Shown here: positions 7,592 through 19,049 of the stretch, piece by piece
Layout of the letters: each line of letters starts with the position of its first letter
How positions within the stretch are numbered: position 1 is the stretch's first letter
NCBI RefSeq assembly: GCF_000714715.1
Contig: NZ_JMFO01000034.1
Coordinates: 1 to 33,481 of the forward strand
Length of the DNA stretch: 33,481 nt
Direction of reading: 5' to 3'
From: Candidatus Magnetobacterium casense
GTDB taxonomy: Bacteria > Nitrospirota > Thermodesulfovibrionia > Thermodesulfovibrionales > Magnetobacteriaceae
Translations under genes and position numbers: made by a program
Notes under the pieces: generated by a model
Databases searched by the model: none
Told to the model about the DNA's origin: nothing
The model's input: only the letters and a program-made list of their open reading frames with translations

Positions 7592-8054
7592 TAAGTCCTC
7601 TTACCATCTTGATGAACCTGTCCCTGTGGGTACCTGCCCAAAACACCTTGCCGCACATATAGCACCTGGTAAACTCATCGTTGGTGTAGTAGACGTACTG
7701 AGGCACCTCGTTTACGATGTCTGTTTTTTCAACCCTGCAAAGGCCCCCGTTACACGACGTGCACCTGCCTTGCGCTGTAAGAGACAGGCCCCCGGCAAAA
7801 CTCCGGCTTAACTCCCGCAACTGACTACCCGTATCGTTGGCCCTCAACAGGACATAATTGGCCAGGTGATGCTCATTAACAAGCGCCCTGTCCCTTGTCA
7901 ACAGACACCTGCCCTCAGCCCTGGCCAACCTGACCAGTTCGCTGTCCTTTATATCTCTCATGTAGAGCGTATCGATGCCGAGCATTCTCAGCCATCGTGC
8001 AAGTCTTCCAAGCATGGCGTCGGCTATGAAGCGTTGTTGACAGGCGTTGCTCAC
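7584..8054 (-). CDS. Mut7-C (PIN-like) RNase-domain protein with zinc ribbon
   Basis: The sequence begins QRFIADAMLGRLARWLRMLG, the diagnostic opening of the Mut7-C domain (formerly DUF82), with acidic residues at PIN-type positions (Asp in IADAM, TRDRAL). Two zinc-binding pairs follow, CTSC and CYMC, forming a C-terminal ribbon. The family is predicted to be a ribonuclease; no substrate is established. The frame can be extended to TTG 8120, but those residues are encoded by a C-rich palindrome (8065-8106), have no ribosome site, and are not family sequence. I prefer GTG 8054, although its Shine-Dalgarno site is also poor. It overlaps the potassium-channel start by 8 bp and follows rpoBC by about 120 bp. 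Confidence 0.8.
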   Translation of the reverse strand: MSNACQQRFIADAMLGRLARWLRMLGIDTLYMRDIKDSELVRLARAEGRCLLTRDRALVNEHHLANYVLLRANDTGSQLRELSRSFAGGLSLTAQGRCTSCNGGLCRVEKTDIVNEVPQYVYYTNDEFTRCYMCGKVFWAGTHRDRFIKMVRGLIV

Positions 8055-8064
8055 GTTAAAAGGG

Positions 8065-8106
8065 GAATACCCTCCCCCGGCCCCCTCCCATAAAGGAGGG
8101 GTATTC
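8065..8106. repeat. C-rich palindrome at the 5' end of the Mut7-C gene
   Basis: GAATACCCTCC (8065-8075) pairs with GGAGGGGTATTC (8095-8106) with one unpaired base, around a CCCCCGGCCCCCTCCC interior. Same style as the palindrome at 1083-1158. It lies in the spacer between rpoBC and the Mut7-C gene and could act as a processing or partial termination hairpin. Confidence 0.55.
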
Positions 8107-8175
8107 TGTTGGGAGGGCAATAGCTCTATCTGTTACTATATCTGTGTTTTGCTGCGTGTTGAACAATGCCTCATG

Positions 8176-11100
8176 TCAGACGCCGGCTTCTTCTTGCACA
8201 GGTGGTTGTTCCTGCTGTTCAGGGTCAGACTCATGTTGGTCAGGGGTTAAGTCAAGTGCCGGCATCTGCTCTGGAGTGTAGTAGTTTTCACGTCTTACGT
8301 GGGTGTTTTTAAACCTCTCCATGCCTGTGCCGCATGGGATGATCTTGCCCATGATGACGTTTTCCTTAAGCCCCTTGAGGTCGTCAACAAGCCCCGCCAG
8401 TGCGGCATCGGTCAATACACGTGTTGTCTCCTGGAAGGAGGCCGCCGAAACCCAACTGTATGTGGTCAACGATGCCTTGGTGATGCCCAACAGAAGCGGT
8501 TTGCCTATTGCCGGCCTGCCACCATTGGCCATGACAAGGGCGTTGTGCTCCTGGAACTGAATCCTGTCTACCTGTTCACCGATCATCAGTTCCGTATTGC
8601 CTGCGTCCTCGATCCTGACCTTTCTCATCATCTGCCTGATAATGATCTCTATGTGCTTGTCGTTGATGGCAACACCCTGCAGACGATAGACCTTCTGCAC
8701 TTCGTCAACGAGGTAGCGCTGAAGCTCCGTTGGCCCCAGGATGTCGAGGATATCGTGGGGGTTGACGGCACCATCCATCAGTGCCTCACCGGCCCGTACC
8801 CAGTCGCCCTCGTGTACGGTTACGTGTTTGCCCTTGGGGACGGTGTATTCTTTTACCACATCGCCGCCCTTGACCTTCACCACCCTGGAACCCTTCAGCG
8901 TGGAAACAAACTCTACCACACCATCGATTTCGGAGACAAGGGTTGGTTCTTTGGGTTTTCTGGCCTCAAACAGCTCCGCCACACGTGGCAGACCGCCCGT
9001 GATGTCCTTTGTCTTTATGGTCTCACGCGGTATCTTGGCCAGGATGTCACCGGGGGCAACTATGTCATTGCGCTCCACGAGCACGTTGGCCCCCGCAGGT
9101 AACATGTACCGGGCAGGGATGTGGCTCGATGGCAACTTCAGGGTTGATTTGCCGTGTTCGTCCTTTATCGATATTCTGGGTCTGAGGTTGAGATGTGGCG
9201 GGAAGTCCACGATCAACTTATGTGACAGACCCGTGATTTCGTCAAGCTGCTCCTTGACCGATACGCCATCTTCTATGTCACCCCATGCCACCCTGCCACC
9301 TACTTCCGTAAGGATTGGGGTTGAGTATGGGTCCCACTCGGCTATCTTCTGGCCTACGACGACCTTGTCGCCCTCCTTGACCAGGAGCTTGGCCCCATAG
9401 ACGAGGTTGTGCTTTTCCCTCTCACGACCATTGTCATCGACAACGGCCAGGAAGGCATTACGGTTCATGACAACCAGCAAGCCCTCACGGTTGGTGACGT
9501 AGTTGAGATCGACAAACTTTATGTTACCGCCGTGCTTGGAGGCAAGGACTGCCTGCTCGATGATCTTTGTAGCCGCCCCACCGATGTGAAACGTCCTCAT
9601 GGTCAACTGCGTGCCAGGCTCTCCGATGGACTGGGCGGCTATGATACCCACGGCCTCGCCCATTTCGATCTTGTCGTTTCTGGCAAGGTCTCTGCCATAG
9701 CAGTTGGCGCAGATGCCAAAGCGCGTCTGGCAGGTCAGCACGGAACGTATCTTTACCCTGTCAACGCCGGCGTCAACTATCTTGTTGACGTTTTCGTCGT
9801 TGAGTTCCGTGTCCTTGAGCATGATGACTTCACCGGTGAGGGGGTCTTTTATGTCCTCTGCCGTGAGTCGTCCCATGAGACGTTCCTCAAGGGGCTGGAT
9901 GATCTCTCCACCTTCGATGAGGGCCGTGATGAGTATACCGTCATCCGTGCCGCAGTCAACCTCGGTGATAATCACGTCCTGGGCAACATCGACGAGTCTC
10001 CTGGTCAGATACCCGGAGTTGGCCGTCTTGAGGGCCGTATCGGCAAGCCCCTTGCGTGCCCCGTGTGTTGAGGTAAAGTACTGAAGCGGAGAGAGGCCCT
10101 CACGGAAGTTCGCCGTTATTGGGGTTTCGATGATCTCACCGGAGGGCTTTGCCATCAATCCCCTCATGCCGGCCAACTGTCTTATCTGGGCAGCCGAACC
10201 CCTTGCTCCGGAGTCGGCCATCATAAAGACGCTGTTAAAGGCACGACTCTTTTCTATGTCTTCGGGGGTGAGGTCTTTGCCATCTTCGGCACCGAGTTCG
10301 GCCATCATGACCTCGGCCACCTTTTCCGTGACGTTTGCCCAGATGTCTATGACCTTGTTGTAGCGTTCACCGTTGGTTATTAGGCCGTCGGCATACTGTT
10401 TGTAGACCTCCATGACCTCTTTTTCGGCCTCTTTGAGGATTTCGGCCTTCTTGGAAGGGATGTGCATGTCCGATATACAGATGGATATGCCCGAACGTGT
10501 GGCAAACTCAAACCCCATACGCTTGAGGTTGTCGAGGAACTCCACGGTCTTGCGTCTGCCGGCGTACTTGTGGGAGTAGTCGATAACCTTCTGTATTTCT
10601 TTCTTGGTGAGCAGCCTGTTTACCTCTGTAAACGGCACATTCTTTGGCACCACCTCATAGAACAAGACCCTGCCAACGGTGGTGTTTACGTGTTGGCCAT
10701 TGAGGAGCACCTTTATCTTTGTGTGTTCGAGTACCTTTTTGTTGTCGTATGCGATGCGCACCTCATCCATGGATGAAAACACCTTGCCCTCGCCTATAAG
10801 GCCTTCTTTTTCCTTGGTCAGGTAGTACAGGCCAAGGACCATGTCCTGTGTGGGCAGCACGATAGGCTTTCCACTTGCGGGTGAGAGGAGATTGTTGATG
10901 GACATCATCAGCACGCGTGCCTCCACCTGTGCCTCTATTGACAGAGGTATGTGTACGGCCATCTGGTCGCCATCAAAGTCGGCGTTGTATGCGGTACAAA
11001 CCAGGGGGTGCAGTTTGATGGCCTTGCCCTCGATGAGCATGGGGTCAAAGGCCTGGATGCCCAGACGGTGCAGCGTTGGGGCACGGTTTAACAACACCGG

Positions 11101-14100
11101 ATGCTCCTTGATGACCTCCTCGAGGGCATCCCAGACCTCGGGGCGCTCCATTTCGACAAACTTCTTTGCCTGTTTGATGGTTGTGACGTAGCCTTTTTCC
11201 TCGAGCTTGTTAAAGATAAACGGCTTAAACAGTTCAAGGGCCATCTGTTTTGGTATACCGCACTGGTGCAGCTTCAGTTCCGGCCCGACCACGATGACGG
11301 AACGCCCGGAGTAGTCCACACGTTTGCCCAGGAGGTTTTGTCTGAAGCGACCCTGTTTTCCCTTGATCATGTCGCTGAGGGATTTGAGCGAACGCTTTGT
11401 GGAGCTTTTGGGTACCTTGGCACCCTTGGTATTGTCAAAGAGGGCGTCGATGGCCTCCTGGAGCATCCTCTTTTCGTTTTTGATGATAACGCTTGGGGCC
11501 TTCAGCTCAAGCAGACGTCTGAGTCTGTTGTTGCGGTTGATGACCCTGCGGTAGAGGTCGTTAAGATCGGAGGTGGCAAAGCGTCCTCCCTGCAACGGTA
11601 CCAGGGGACGGAGGTCGGGGGGCAGCACGGGGATAACGTCGAGGATCATCCACTCGGGCTTGTTACCGGAGAACTTGAATGCCTCAACGATCTTGAGCCT
11701 TTTGGTCAGTTTCTTTTTGATCCCGATAGAGTTGGCCTCGTTTATGCGTGTTTTGAGATCGACGCTGAGGGTTTCAACATCAACCTTGCGCAGAAGTTCC
11801 CTGATGGCCTCGGCCCCCATGCCGGCCTTAAACCTGGTGCCGAACTCGTTGGTATACTTTTTGTATTCTTCGTCGCTGAGTATCTGTCTTTCTTTCAGCG
11901 TGGTGTCCTGTGGGTCAATGACCACGTAACTCTCAAAGTAGAGGACTTTTTCGAGGTTTTTCATGGTCATATCCAGGAGCATTCCGATTCTGCTTGGGAC
12001 GCCCTTGAGGAACCAGATGTGTGCCACGGGGGTGCACAGTTCTATGTGTGCGAGGCGCTCACGTCTGACCTTGGATTGAATGACCTCTACGCCGCACTTG
12101 TCACAGACCACGCCGCGATGTTTCATGCGTTTGTACTTGCCGCAGATGCACTCCCAGTCCTTGACGGGGCCAAAAATCTTTGCGCAGAACAGGCCATCCT
12201 TTTCAGGTTTGAAGGTACGGTAGTTGATAGTTTCGGGTTTTTTGACTTCGCCAAACGACCACTCACGGATTTTATCCGGAGATGCCAGGCGTATGCGTAT
12301 GGCCTCAAAGTCCTTTGGATTTCTGGGCTTCTGATATAGACTGTAGATGTTTTCGGGTGTTTTATCTTGCAGTTCTTTTGAGCCGAGCGGACCCTTTCTT
12401 TCCAAGAGTTCTACGTCGAGGCAAAGGCTCTGCAGCTCCTTTATCAGGACGTGGAAGGACTCGGGCACACCGGGTTCGAGTGTGGCATCGCCCTTGACGA
12501 TAGCCTCGTACATCTTTGCTCTGCCGGAGACGTCATCGCTCTTGACGGTGAGGAACTCCTGAAGGGAGTATGAAGCGCCATAGGCCTCAAGTGCCCACAC
12601 CTCCATCTCACCCAGGCGCTGACCACCAAACTGTGCCTTGCCTCCCAGGGGTTGCTGTGTCACCAGGGAGTAGGGACCGATGGAGCGTGCATGGAGCTTG
12701 TCCTCGACCAGGTGATGCAGTTTGAGCATGTACATGTATCCTACGGTGACGGGTCGTTCAAATGGTTCACCGGTTCTGCCATCATAGAGGATGGTCTGTC
12801 CGTTTTCGTTCATGCCGGCCCTTGTAAGCATTTCGCGCAGTTCGGTCTCCTGCACGCCCTCAAAGACGGGGGCTGCCACGTGGAATCCCAGGGCCTTTGC
12901 CGCCCATCCCAGGTGTGTTTCAAGTATCTGACCGACGTTCATACGTGATGGCACGCCCAAGGGGTTTAACACGATATCCAGGGGGGTACCGTCGGGCAGG
13001 TATGGCATGTCTTCCCAGGGGATGACCATTGCCACGACACCCTTGTTACCGTGTCGGCCGGCCATCTTGTCGCCAACCTGTATTTTGCGCTTCATGGCAA
13101 TGTAGACCTTGATCAGTTTGTTGACACCGGGGGGCAGTTCGTCGCCCTTTTTGAGGCGCTCTATGCGTTCGTCGTACTTTAACTGTAGTTGTCTGATGTA
13201 CTCCCTGGTGGTCTTGACAAAGTCGTCTATACGCATCAGAACTGTCTCTTCCTCTATCTTGATGCGACCGATCATCTTTTCTGTGATAACCTCCAGGGCG
13301 TCGCCTTCCAGGACGGTGCCGGCGTCATAGAGCAACTCTTTCGTCTTTGGGTCTTTGAGGTCTTCGGCAAGGGTCTTGCCGTTGAGTTCTTCTCTTATCT
13401 TGTTGTTTAGTTCTCGTGCTACGATGCGGGTTTCTTCTTCGAAGTCGCGTTGTAGTTTTCTGATTTCGTCGTCTTCGAGGCTTTTTGCCCTGTTGTCTTT
13501 TTTGATGCCCTTTCGCGTAAAGACCTTTACGTTGACCACGGTGCCCTTGACACCCGGGGGGACGTAGAGGCAGCTTTCCTTGACCTCTTCGGCCTTTTCG
13601 CCGAATATGGCACGCAGTAGTTTTTCTTCGGGGGTTAACTGTGTTTCGCCCTTTGGTGTGATCTTGCCCACGAGTATATCGCCCGGCTGGACTTCGGCAC
13701 CGACATAGATGACGCCACTGTCATCGAGGTCGGACAGTGCATCTTCGCCAACGTTTGGGATATCTCGTGTGATCTCCTCCGGGCCGAGCTTGGTGTCTCT
13801 GGCCTCTACCTCAAATTCCTCTATGTGTATGGATGTAAAGACGTCATCCTTGACGAGTCGTTCGTTGAGTAGTATGGCGTCTTCGAAGTTGTATCCGCCC
13901 CAGGGCATAAAGGCTACCAGGACGTTGCGTCCCAGGGCCAGCTCACCGGACTCGGTTGAGGAGCCATCACTGATGACATCACCGGCCTCCACAACGTCCC
14001 CCACTGTGACCAGTGGGCGTTGATTTATGCAGGTAGCCTGATTGGAACGGGCAAACTTTACCAGGTTATATATATCCACGCCGCAGTCGTTGGTTCTTAC

Positions 14101-16308
14101 GACTATGCGGTTAGCATCAATGCTTTCGACGGCACCGGAGCGTTTTGCGATTTTAATGGCGCCGGAGTCTCGTGCTGCGGCAAACTCCATGCCAGTGCCC
14201 ACGATTGGGGCTTCGGTCTGGATCAGAGGCACGGCCTGTCTCTGCATATTGGAGCCCATCAGAGCCCTGTTGGCGTCATCGTTTTCCAGAAACGGGATCA
14301 GCGAAGCCGATACACCTACGATCTGCTTGGGAGAGACGTCCATGTACTGGATGTCATCGCGGACGAATATTTTTATATCTCCGCCCAGTCTGGCCGATAT
14401 GGCGTCTCCTGCGAGGTAGCCGTTTTCGTCGATCCTGGATGTTGCCTCAGCTATGACGTACTTTTCTCCTTCGATTGCAGAGAGATAGTGGATTTCGTCT
14501 GAGACCTTGCCGGCATCGACCTTTCTGTATGGGGCTTCCATGAAGCCGTACTCGTTGACCCTGGCATAGGTGGCCAGGGAGGTGATGAGTCCGATGTTTG
14601 GGCCTTCGGGGGTTTCTATGGGGCATATTCTGCCATAGTGGGTGGGGTGTACGTCACGCACCTCAAAGCCCACACGTTCTCTGGTCAGACCGCCGGGGCC
14701 GAGGGCTGAGAGCCTGCGCTTGTGTGTGATCTCCGACAGGGGGTTGGTCTGGTCCATGAACTGGCTCAACTGACTGGAACCGAAGAACTCCTTGACTGCC
14801 GCCATGACGGGTTTTGCGTTGATTATGTCGTGGGGCATCAGGTCGTTTATTTCGGTTATCATCATTTTTTCTTTTATGGCACGTTCCATTCTCACCAAAC
14901 CGATTCGGAACTGGTTTTCGAGGAGTTCGCCGACACTTCTGACCCTTCGGTTTCCGAGGTGGTCGATGTCGTCCACCTCACCCTGTCCGGTGCGCAGAGC
15001 CAGGAGGTACTTTATAATTTCTATGAGGTCTGAGGCGGTCAGGACGGTTTTGTCCATTGCCTCGTTGAGTCCCAGTCTTTTGTTGACCTTCAGGCGGCCT
15101 ACGGGTGAGAGGTCGTAGCGTCGTTCGTCAAAGAACAGGCCGTCAAAGAGCACCCTGGCTGCCTCGATAGTTGGTGGTTCGCCGGGGCGGAGTTTTTTGT
15201 ATATCTCCAGGAGGGCATCTTCCTTGGTGGATATCTTGTCCATCAGGAGGGTGTCCCGCAGCGATGACAGGTACTTGACGTTATCGATGAAGAGCAGGCC
15301 GAGTTTACTGATTCTCATCAGGAGTATCTTTTCAAAGACCACTTCGGAAATCAGTTCGTTTCCCTCGACGATGATTTCGCCGGTTTCGGGGTCTACGATG
15401 TCGTGGAGGCTGATGCGGTTGACGATTTCTTCTCTGGGGATGGGGATTTCATCCACTCCGGCCTTCAGCAGACGATTTAGGGCAGCCTTGGTTATTTTGA
15501 CTCCCTCCTTGACGATGATTTCTTTGGTTTTTTGGTCGGTGATAGGCGTATTTGTCTTTGTGCCGGTGAGGATTGGGGAGACCTTGCGTGTGAGCTTGTC
15601 TCTGTCGTGTATGGTGATTTCCTCTACGGGATAAAATATCTTAAGGAGGTCTTCGTTGGAGTACCCCAGTGCCTTGAGGACGATAGTAGCAGGCAGTTTT
15701 TTGCGTCTGTCTATTCTGACGTAGAGGATGTCCTTTGAATCGAATTCGAAGTCCAGCCACGACCCCCTTGATGGTATTACGCGGGCCGTGTAGAGCAGTC
15801 TGCCGCTTGTGTGTGTTTTTGTCTTGTCGGTATTAAAGAATACTCCCGGGGAGCGATGCAACTGGCTAACGATGACGCGCTCGATACCGTTTATGATAAA
15901 GGAGCCTGTTTCGCTCATCAGTGGGATTTCGCCGATATAGACCTCTTCTTCTCTTGATTCTCTGAGTTTCTTTTTTCCGTCTTCACTGGCATTCCACAGG
16001 TTGAGTTTTACTTTTATCTTGATGGGTGCCGAGTAAGTCAGTCCCTTATCGATGCACTCACGCTCACGGTACTTGGACTCCAGCATGTTGTATCCCATGT
16101 ACTCGATGGAGGCCATTTCGTTGTAGTCGATTATCGGGAATACGCTACGGAAGGCCCCCTCCAGACCGACGTTTTTACGTTTATCCACGGGGGAGTCTGC
16201 CTGCAAAAAGAGCGCATAAGACTGTCTCTGTATTTCAATTAAATAGGGTATCTCTCCTTTCCTTTTAACCTTACCAAGATTGATCCTCTCTCTTAATGCC
16301 CTTGCCAT
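8176..16308 (-). CDS. rpoBC: Fused RNA polymerase beta-beta' subunit (RpoB-RpoC single polypeptide)
   Basis: One 2710-codon frame encodes both large RNA polymerase subunits. ATG 16308 follows AGGAG at 4 bases. The beta part spans about residues 1-1295 and includes the rifampicin-pocket segment [14 protein letters not shown] with [14 protein letters not shown] (about 506-540, sensitive-type residues), and ends with the usual [13 protein letters not shown] linker of a dozen or so residues ([11 protein letters not shown]) leads straight into [14 protein letters not shown], which looks like a native RpoC N-terminus without its start codon. The beta' part (about 1310-2710) has the N-terminal zinc cysteines (CICGKY...CDKCG, about 1386-1406), the catalytic [12 protein letters not shown] (about 1775) and the second zinc set ([11 protein letters not shown], about 2190-2203). 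Both halves are complete. Fusions of this kind are known in Helicobacter, Wolinella and Wolbachia, but separate genes are the rule. Spacing from rplL is 111 bp. Confidence 0.97.
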   Translation of the reverse strand: MARALRERINLGKVKRKGEIPYLIEIQRQSYALFLQADSPVDKRKNVGLEGAFRSVFPIIDYNEMASIEYMGYNMLESKYRERECIDKGLTYSAPIKIKVKLNLWNASEDGKKKLRESREEEVYIGEIPLMSETGSFIINGIERVIVSQLHRSPGVFFNTDKTKTHTSGRLLYTARVIPSRGSWLDFEFDSKDILYVRIDRRKKLPATIVLKALGYSNEDLLKIFYPVEEITIHDRDKLTRKVSPILTGTKTNTPITDQKTKEIIVKEGVKITKAALNRLLKAGVDEIPIPREEIVNRISLHDIVDPETGEIIVEGNELISEVVFEKILLMRISKLGLLFIDNVKYLSSLRDTLLMDKISTKEDALLEIYKKLRPGEPPTIEAARVLFDGLFFDERRYDLSPVGRLKVNKRLGLNEAMDKTVLTASDLIEIIKYLLALRTGQGEVDDIDHLGNRRVRSVGELLENQFRIGLVRMERAIKEKMMITEINDLMPHDIINAKPVMAAVKEFFGSSQLSQFMDQTNPLSEITHKRRLSALGPGGLTRERVGFEVRDVHPTHYGRICPIETPEGPNIGLITSLATYARVNEYGFMEAPYRKVDAGKVSDEIHYLSAIEGEKYVIAEATSRIDENGYLAGDAISARLGGDIKIFVRDDIQYMDVSPKQIVGVSASLIPFLENDDANRALMGSNMQRQAVPLIQTEAPIVGTGMEFAAARDSGAIKIAKRSGAVESIDANRIVVRTNDCGVDIYNLVKFARSNQATCINQRPLVTVGDVVEAGDVISDGSSTESGELALGRNVLVAFMPWGGYNFEDAILLNERLVKDDVFTSIHIEEFEVEARDTKLGPEEITRDIPNVGEDALSDLDDSGVIYVGAEVQPGDILVGKITPKGETQLTPEEKLLRAIFGEKAEEVKESCLYVPPGVKGTVVNVKVFTRKGIKKDNRAKSLEDDEIRKLQRDFEEETRIVARELNNKIREELNGKTLAEDLKDPKTKELLYDAGTVLEGDALEVITEKMIGRIKIEEETVLMRIDDFVKTTREYIRQLQLKYDERIERLKKGDELPPGVNKLIKVYIAMKRKIQVGDKMAGRHGNKGVVAMVIPWEDMPYLPDGTPLDIVLNPLGVPSRMNVGQILETHLGWAAKALGFHVAAPVFEGVQETELREMLTRAGMNENGQTILYDGRTGEPFERPVTVGYMYMLKLHHLVEDKLHARSIGPYSLVTQQPLGGKAQFGGQRLGEMEVWALEAYGASYSLQEFLTVKSDDVSGRAKMYEAIVKGDATLEPGVPESFHVLIKELQSLCLDVELLERKGPLGSKELQDKTPENIYSLYQKPRNPKDFEAIRIRLASPDKIREWSFGEVKKPETINYRTFKPEKDGLFCAKIFGPVKDWECICGKYKRMKHRGVVCDKCGVEVIQSKVRRERLAHIELCTPVAHIWFLKGVPSRIGMLLDMTMKNLEKVLYFESYVVIDPQDTTLKERQILSDEEYKKYTNEFGTRFKAGMGAEAIRELLRKVDVETLSVDLKTRINEANSIGIKKKLTKRLKIVEAFKFSGNKPEWMILDVIPVLPPDLRPLVPLQGGRFATSDLNDLYRRVINRNNRLRRLLELKAPSVIIKNEKRMLQEAIDALFDNTKGAKVPKSSTKRSLKSLSDMIKGKQGRFRQNLLGKRVDYSGRSVIVVGPELKLHQCGIPKQMALELFKPFIFNKLEEKGYVTTIKQAKKFVEMERPEVWDALEEVIKEHPVLLNRAPTLHRLGIQAFDPMLIEGKAIKLHPLVCTAYNADFDGDQMAVHIPLSIEAQVEARVLMMSINNLLSPASGKPIVLPTQDMVLGLYYLTKEKEGLIGEGKVFSSMDEVRIAYDNKKVLEHTKIKVLLNGQHVNTTVGRVLFYEVVPKNVPFTEVNRLLTKKEIQKVIDYSHKYAGRRKTVEFLDNLKRMGFEFATRSGISICISDMHIPSKKAEILKEAEKEVMEVYKQYADGLITNGERYNKVIDIWANVTEKVAEVMMAELGAEDGKDLTPEDIEKSRAFNSVFMMADSGARGSAAQIRQLAGMRGLMAKPSGEIIETPITANFREGLSPLQYFTSTHGARKGLADTALKTANSGYLTRRLVDVAQDVIITEVDCGTDDGILITALIEGGEIIQPLEERLMGRLTAEDIKDPLTGEVIMLKDTELNDENVNKIVDAGVDRVKIRSVLTCQTRFGICANCYGRDLARNDKIEMGEAVGIIAAQSIGEPGTQLTMRTFHIGGAATKIIEQAVLASKHGGNIKFVDLNYVTNREGLLVVMNRNAFLAVVDDNGREREKHNLVYGAKLLVKEGDKVVVGQKIAEWDPYSTPILTEVGGRVAWGDIEDGVSVKEQLDEITGLSHKLIVDFPPHLNLRPRISIKDEHGKSTLKLPSSHIPARYMLPAGANVLVERNDIVAPGDILAKIPRETIKTKDITGGLPRVAELFEARKPKEPTLVSEIDGVVEFVSTLKGSRVVKVKGGDVVKEYTVPKGKHVTVHEGDWVRAGEALMDGAVNPHDILDILGPTELQRYLVDEVQKVYRLQGVAINDKHIEIIIRQMMRKVRIEDAGNTELMIGEQVDRIQFQEHNALVMANGGRPAIGKPLLLGITKASLTTYSWVSAASFQETTRVLTDAALAGLVDDLKGLKENVIMGKIIPCGTGMERFKNTHVRRENYYTPEQMPALDLTPDQHESDPEQQEQPPVQEEAGV

Positions 16309-16354
16309 GTTACTCCTTACAGTCGTATATAAATTGTCTAAGTCCCCCTTTGTT

Positions 16355-16372
16355 GGAGACCGCTAAGTCTCC
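16355..16372 (-). promoter_or_regulatory. rplL-rpoBC intergenic hairpin
   Basis: GGAGAC (16355-16360) and GTCTCC (16367-16372) form a perfect 6-bp stem with a 6-base loop in the 111-bp spacer between rplL and rpoBC. No T-run follows. In other bacteria this spacer holds an attenuator or RNase III processing site that sets the ribosomal-protein to polymerase ratio; that role here is inferred from position. Confidence 0.45.
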
Positions 16373-16419
16373 TTTGCGTGGAGACCGCCTTTCATGGTTG
16401 TTAAGGACATGTGTGGTTG

Positions 16420-16803
16420 CTATTTTATATCTACCTTGGCTCCCTGTTCTTCGAGTTTAGCCTTGATGTTTTCGGCTTCTTCTTTGGACACGCCGGTTTT
16501 GACTTCTTTTGGGGCACCATCGACGAGTTCTTTGGCTTCTTTGAGGCCGAGTCCGGTCAGCTCTCTGACCACCTTGATGACCTGGATTTTCTTGTCACCT
16601 ATGGCGGAGAGGATGGCGTCGAAGCTGGTTTTTTCTTCTACCGGTGCTGCCTCTGCCGCTGCCTGTGGCATGGCGGCCATTGCCACGGGTGCTGCTGCCG
16701 AAACACCGTATCTCTCCTCAAATGCCTTGATAAATTCTGACATCTGCAGGATCGTCATGTTGTCGAAGTACTGAAATATCTGTTCCCTTGATAGTTCGCT
16801 CAT
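16420..16803 (-). CDS. rplL: Ribosomal protein L7/L12
   Basis: Stalk protein of the 50S subunit that recruits and stimulates translation GTPases. The 127 residues are normal length. N-terminal dimerisation helices (residues 1-32) are followed by an Ala-rich hinge near 35-52 and the C-terminal factor-binding domain with [20 protein letters not shown] and [13 protein letters not shown] 16803 is preceded by AGGAGG at 7 bases. It lies between rplJ and rpoBC in the standard order and is expected to be made in several copies per ribosome. Confidence 0.97.
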   Translation of the reverse strand: MSELSREQIFQYFDNMTILQMSEFIKAFEERYGVSAAAPVAMAAMPQAAAEAAPVEEKTSFDAILSAIGDKKIQVIKVVRELTGLGLKEAKELVDGAPKEVKTGVSKEEAENIKAKLEEQGAKVDIK

Positions 16804-16884
16804 TGTGTTGCCTCCTTGTATTTGGCTTGTTTGATTTATTTATCTTGTTTAAATCTCTGACAGAATCAGACTGTTGCCGTTTTT

Positions 16885-17430
16885 TTACTGTGTTTGTTCT
16901 CCGGCTTCTTTTTCCTTTTTTTCCTTGAGAGCGTTGAGTGCGTGTCCTATGCGGCTGACCGTTGCACCCAACAGGCGAGCCATTTGACTTGTTGGTGCCT
17001 GGAAGCATCCGGCGATTTGGGACAGCAGCACCTCTTTTGGTGGCAGGTCTGCAATGGTTTTCATCTCCTTGGCATCGAACAGACGCCCCTCCACGCACCC
17101 GTAGAGCACCTGGAGTTTGTCGTTGGTCTTGGAGAACTCGAACACCTTTTTGGCCGTCAGGGATGCGTCGTCATACCCTATAGTCATCCCTATGGGGCCG
17201 GTCAGCACGTCTTTGATCACGGCCAGGGGGGTATCCGTTGCGGCTATCTTGGCTAGGGTGTTTTTGACCACTTTGTACTCCAGATTGGATTGCCTAAACA
17301 GCACTCTCATGGCAGCCATTTCGGCATTGGTCATTCCCTTGTAGTTGGTCAGGACGACGGCCCTGGACTTCAGGAATCGCTCTTTAAGGCTTGCTACAAT
17401 GTCTTCTTTGCCCTTCTTGTTCATTTTCAT
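16885..17430 (-). CDS. rplJ: Ribosomal protein L10
   Basis: Base of the L7/L12 stalk, binding 23S rRNA and carrying L12 dimers on its C-terminal helix. I start it at ATG 17430 (MKMNKKGKEDIV), which has GGAG 11 bases upstream; the frame is open further to GTG 17466, but that extension (QNNNHNGDNN) is not family-like. About 181 residues. Conserved segments include VLTNYKGMTNAEM and LLGATVSRIGHALNALKEK at the L12-binding C-terminus. The long leader before it (17431-17761) suggests L10 autoregulation, as in other bacteria. Confidence 0.95.
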   Translation of the reverse strand: MKMNKKGKEDIVASLKERFLKSRAVVLTNYKGMTNAEMAAMRVLFRQSNLEYKVVKNTLAKIAATDTPLAVIKDVLTGPIGMTIGYDDASLTAKKVFEFSKTNDKLQVLYGCVEGRLFDAKEMKTIADLPPKEVLLSQIAGCFQAPTSQMARLLGATVSRIGHALNALKEKKEKEAGEQTQ

Positions 17431-17761
17431 CGTGTTGTTGTCTCCATTGTGGTTGTTATTTTGCACCTGTTACAGACATTGGCTGTCTCTTGCGATATTG
17501 AGGCAGGTTCCTACACCATGGAAAGAGTGGATACCTGTGAGGGGCATTGCTTTGACTTTAGTTTTGCTTAACATTATGCGTTGATATCACACCGGTCATA
17601 GCTATTGGGGCTGTTGCCGGAGGGATATGTCACAATCTTTCAAGTTTCGATTTCAAGTCTCAGCAGGCCGACCTCTGGTCGTTTACTCTATCGCTGTACC
17701 TGCAGTCTGCGACTGTCACGTCTTGGTCAGACTTCACATTACGGATTCGTTTATCAGTTCG
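17431..17761 (-). promoter_or_regulatory. rplJ leader region, possible L10/L12 autoregulatory site
   Basis: The 331-bp stretch between rplA and rplJ has no gene. On the minus strand it can form several stems: AGTC-GCA-GACT, CAGGT(A)TCC pairing with GGAACCTG, and AGACA-GCCAA-TGTCT just before rplJ. In many bacteria the rplJ leader binds the L10(L12) complex and represses translation. I cannot match this sequence with certainty to the known L10-leader fold, so the assignment rests on position and length. Confidence 0.4.
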
Positions 17762-18502
17762 TTATACCCTCGTTACCGTTACAGAGCTGATATCGATTCT
17801 GAGACCTGGTCCCATGGTGGAGGAGAGGGTCAGTTTTTTGAGATACCTGCCTTTGCTTGCGGATGGTTTAGCCCTTATGATGGAGTCTATGGCTGTTTTG
17901 GCGTTATCGATCAGTTTTTCTGCGGGGAACGATAATTTTCCTATACGCATGTGTACGATGCCGGCCTTTTCCACCTTGTAATCGACCTTGCCGGCCTTGA
18001 TTTCGTTGATGGCCTTTGTTATGTCAAAGGTCACGGTACCGGTTTTTGGGTTAGGCATCAGGCCGCGGGGGCCGAGTATCTTACCGAGTTTTCCGACCAT
18101 ACCCATGAGGTCCGGGGTTGCGACGGCCTTATCGAAGTCGAGCCATCCCTTTTGTATCTTTTCGACCAGGTCTTCTGCCCCGATGAAGTCGGCGCCTGCG
18201 TCGCGGGCCTCTTTTTCTTTTTCGCCCTTTGCAAAGACCAGCACTCTGACTATTTTACCGGTGCCATGAGGCAGGACTACGAAACCTCGTACCATCTGGT
18301 CTGATTTTCTTGGGTCTACGCCCAGGTTTACGGCTATATCCACCGTTTCGTCGAACTTCACAAAGTGTTTCTCCTGCAGCACCTGTATGGCCTCTTGCAG
18401 GGAGTACTCCTTTGCCCTGGCAGCGTCCACACCGGCCTTGTCCATTCGCTCTTTTGCTTTTGTTTCCAGGTCGGCCTTTACTGCCTCATATTTTTTGCCC
18501 AT
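17762..18502 (-). CDS. rplA: Ribosomal protein L1
   Basis: L1-stalk protein of the 50S subunit, involved in E-site tRNA release, and in other bacteria the repressor of its own rplK-rplA mRNA. Key stretches: [31 protein letters not shown], and the signature [20 protein letters not shown] around residues 125-150. ATG 18502 has AGGAG 6 bases upstream; a GTG one codon earlier is less likely. 246 residues, slightly longer than the E. coli protein. It follows rplK after 34 bp. Confidence 0.97.
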   Translation of the reverse strand: MGKKYEAVKADLETKAKERMDKAGVDAARAKEYSLQEAIQVLQEKHFVKFDETVDIAVNLGVDPRKSDQMVRGFVVLPHGTGKIVRVLVFAKGEKEKEARDAGADFIGAEDLVEKIQKGWLDFDKAVATPDLMGMVGKLGKILGPRGLMPNPKTGTVTFDITKAINEIKAGKVDYKVEKAGIVHMRIGKLSFPAEKLIDNAKTAIDSIIRAKPSASKGRYLKKLTLSSTMGPGLRIDISSVTVTRV

Positions 18503-18536
18503 CACCGTCTCCTTCTCGTTGTATCTGTGTGTGTGA

Positions 18537-18965
18537 TTAATTAACTATGTCTATGCCCATACTTCTTGCCGTTCCGCTGATTATGCCCATGGCGTGTTCT
18601 ACGTCGTAGGCGTTGAGGTCCGGCATTTTTTCCTGTGCTATATCTCTGAGCTGTGCCTGTGTGATCTGCCCTACCTTGTCTTTGTTTGGCACGTTGGAGC
18701 CTTTTATTACGCCTGCTGTCTTTTTCAAGAGCTGGGAGGCCGGGGGGGTTTTCAGGATAAAGGTAAAGCTGCGGTCCTTGTAGATCGTTATAACTACTGG
18801 CACAATGGTATCGCCCATAGGCTGGGTCTTGGCGTTAAACTGTTTGCAGAACTCCATGATGTTTATACCGTGGGGGCCGAGGGCAGGGCCGATTGGTGGT
18901 GCAGGGTTTGCTTTACCCGCCGTTATCTGTATTTTTACTACCGTTGTTATTTCTTTTTTTGCCAC
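18537..18965 (-). CDS. rplK: Ribosomal protein L11
   Basis: Binds 23S rRNA at the GTPase-associated centre. The 142 residues match the family length. N-terminal [20 protein letters not shown] includes the proline-rich loop; GHGIN-type [17 protein letters not shown] follows, and the C-terminal RNA-binding domain ends with [16 protein letters not shown]. The start codon is GTG 18965, with AGGAGA upstream. Second ribosomal gene after nusG, followed by rplA. Confidence 0.97.
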   Translation of the reverse strand: MAKKEITTVVKIQITAGKANPAPPIGPALGPHGINIMEFCKQFNAKTQPMGDTIVPVVITIYKDRSFTFILKTPPASQLLKKTAGVIKGSNVPNKDKVGQITQAQLRDIAQEKMPDLNAYDVEHAMGIISGTARSMGIDIVN

Positions 18966-19049
18966 GAACGTCTCCTTGCAATCTAATGTCTTTATTATCT
19001 CTTATCGTTACTCTGTATATGGGGTGTTATTTTCCTGCCGATAACGGGT

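Noticed and set aside
11101..12339. Long plus-strand open frame (412 codons) opposite rpoC
   Set aside because: It is fully antisense to the conserved beta' coding sequence, has no ribosome site or recognisable domain, and long antisense frames are expected opposite highly conserved GC-biased codons.
12268..12435. Assembly error explaining the rpoB-rpoC fusion
   Set aside because: A lost stop would leave untranslated spacer residues of odd composition; instead the linker is short and reads smoothly into an RpoC-like N-terminus. Read-level confirmation is still not possible here.
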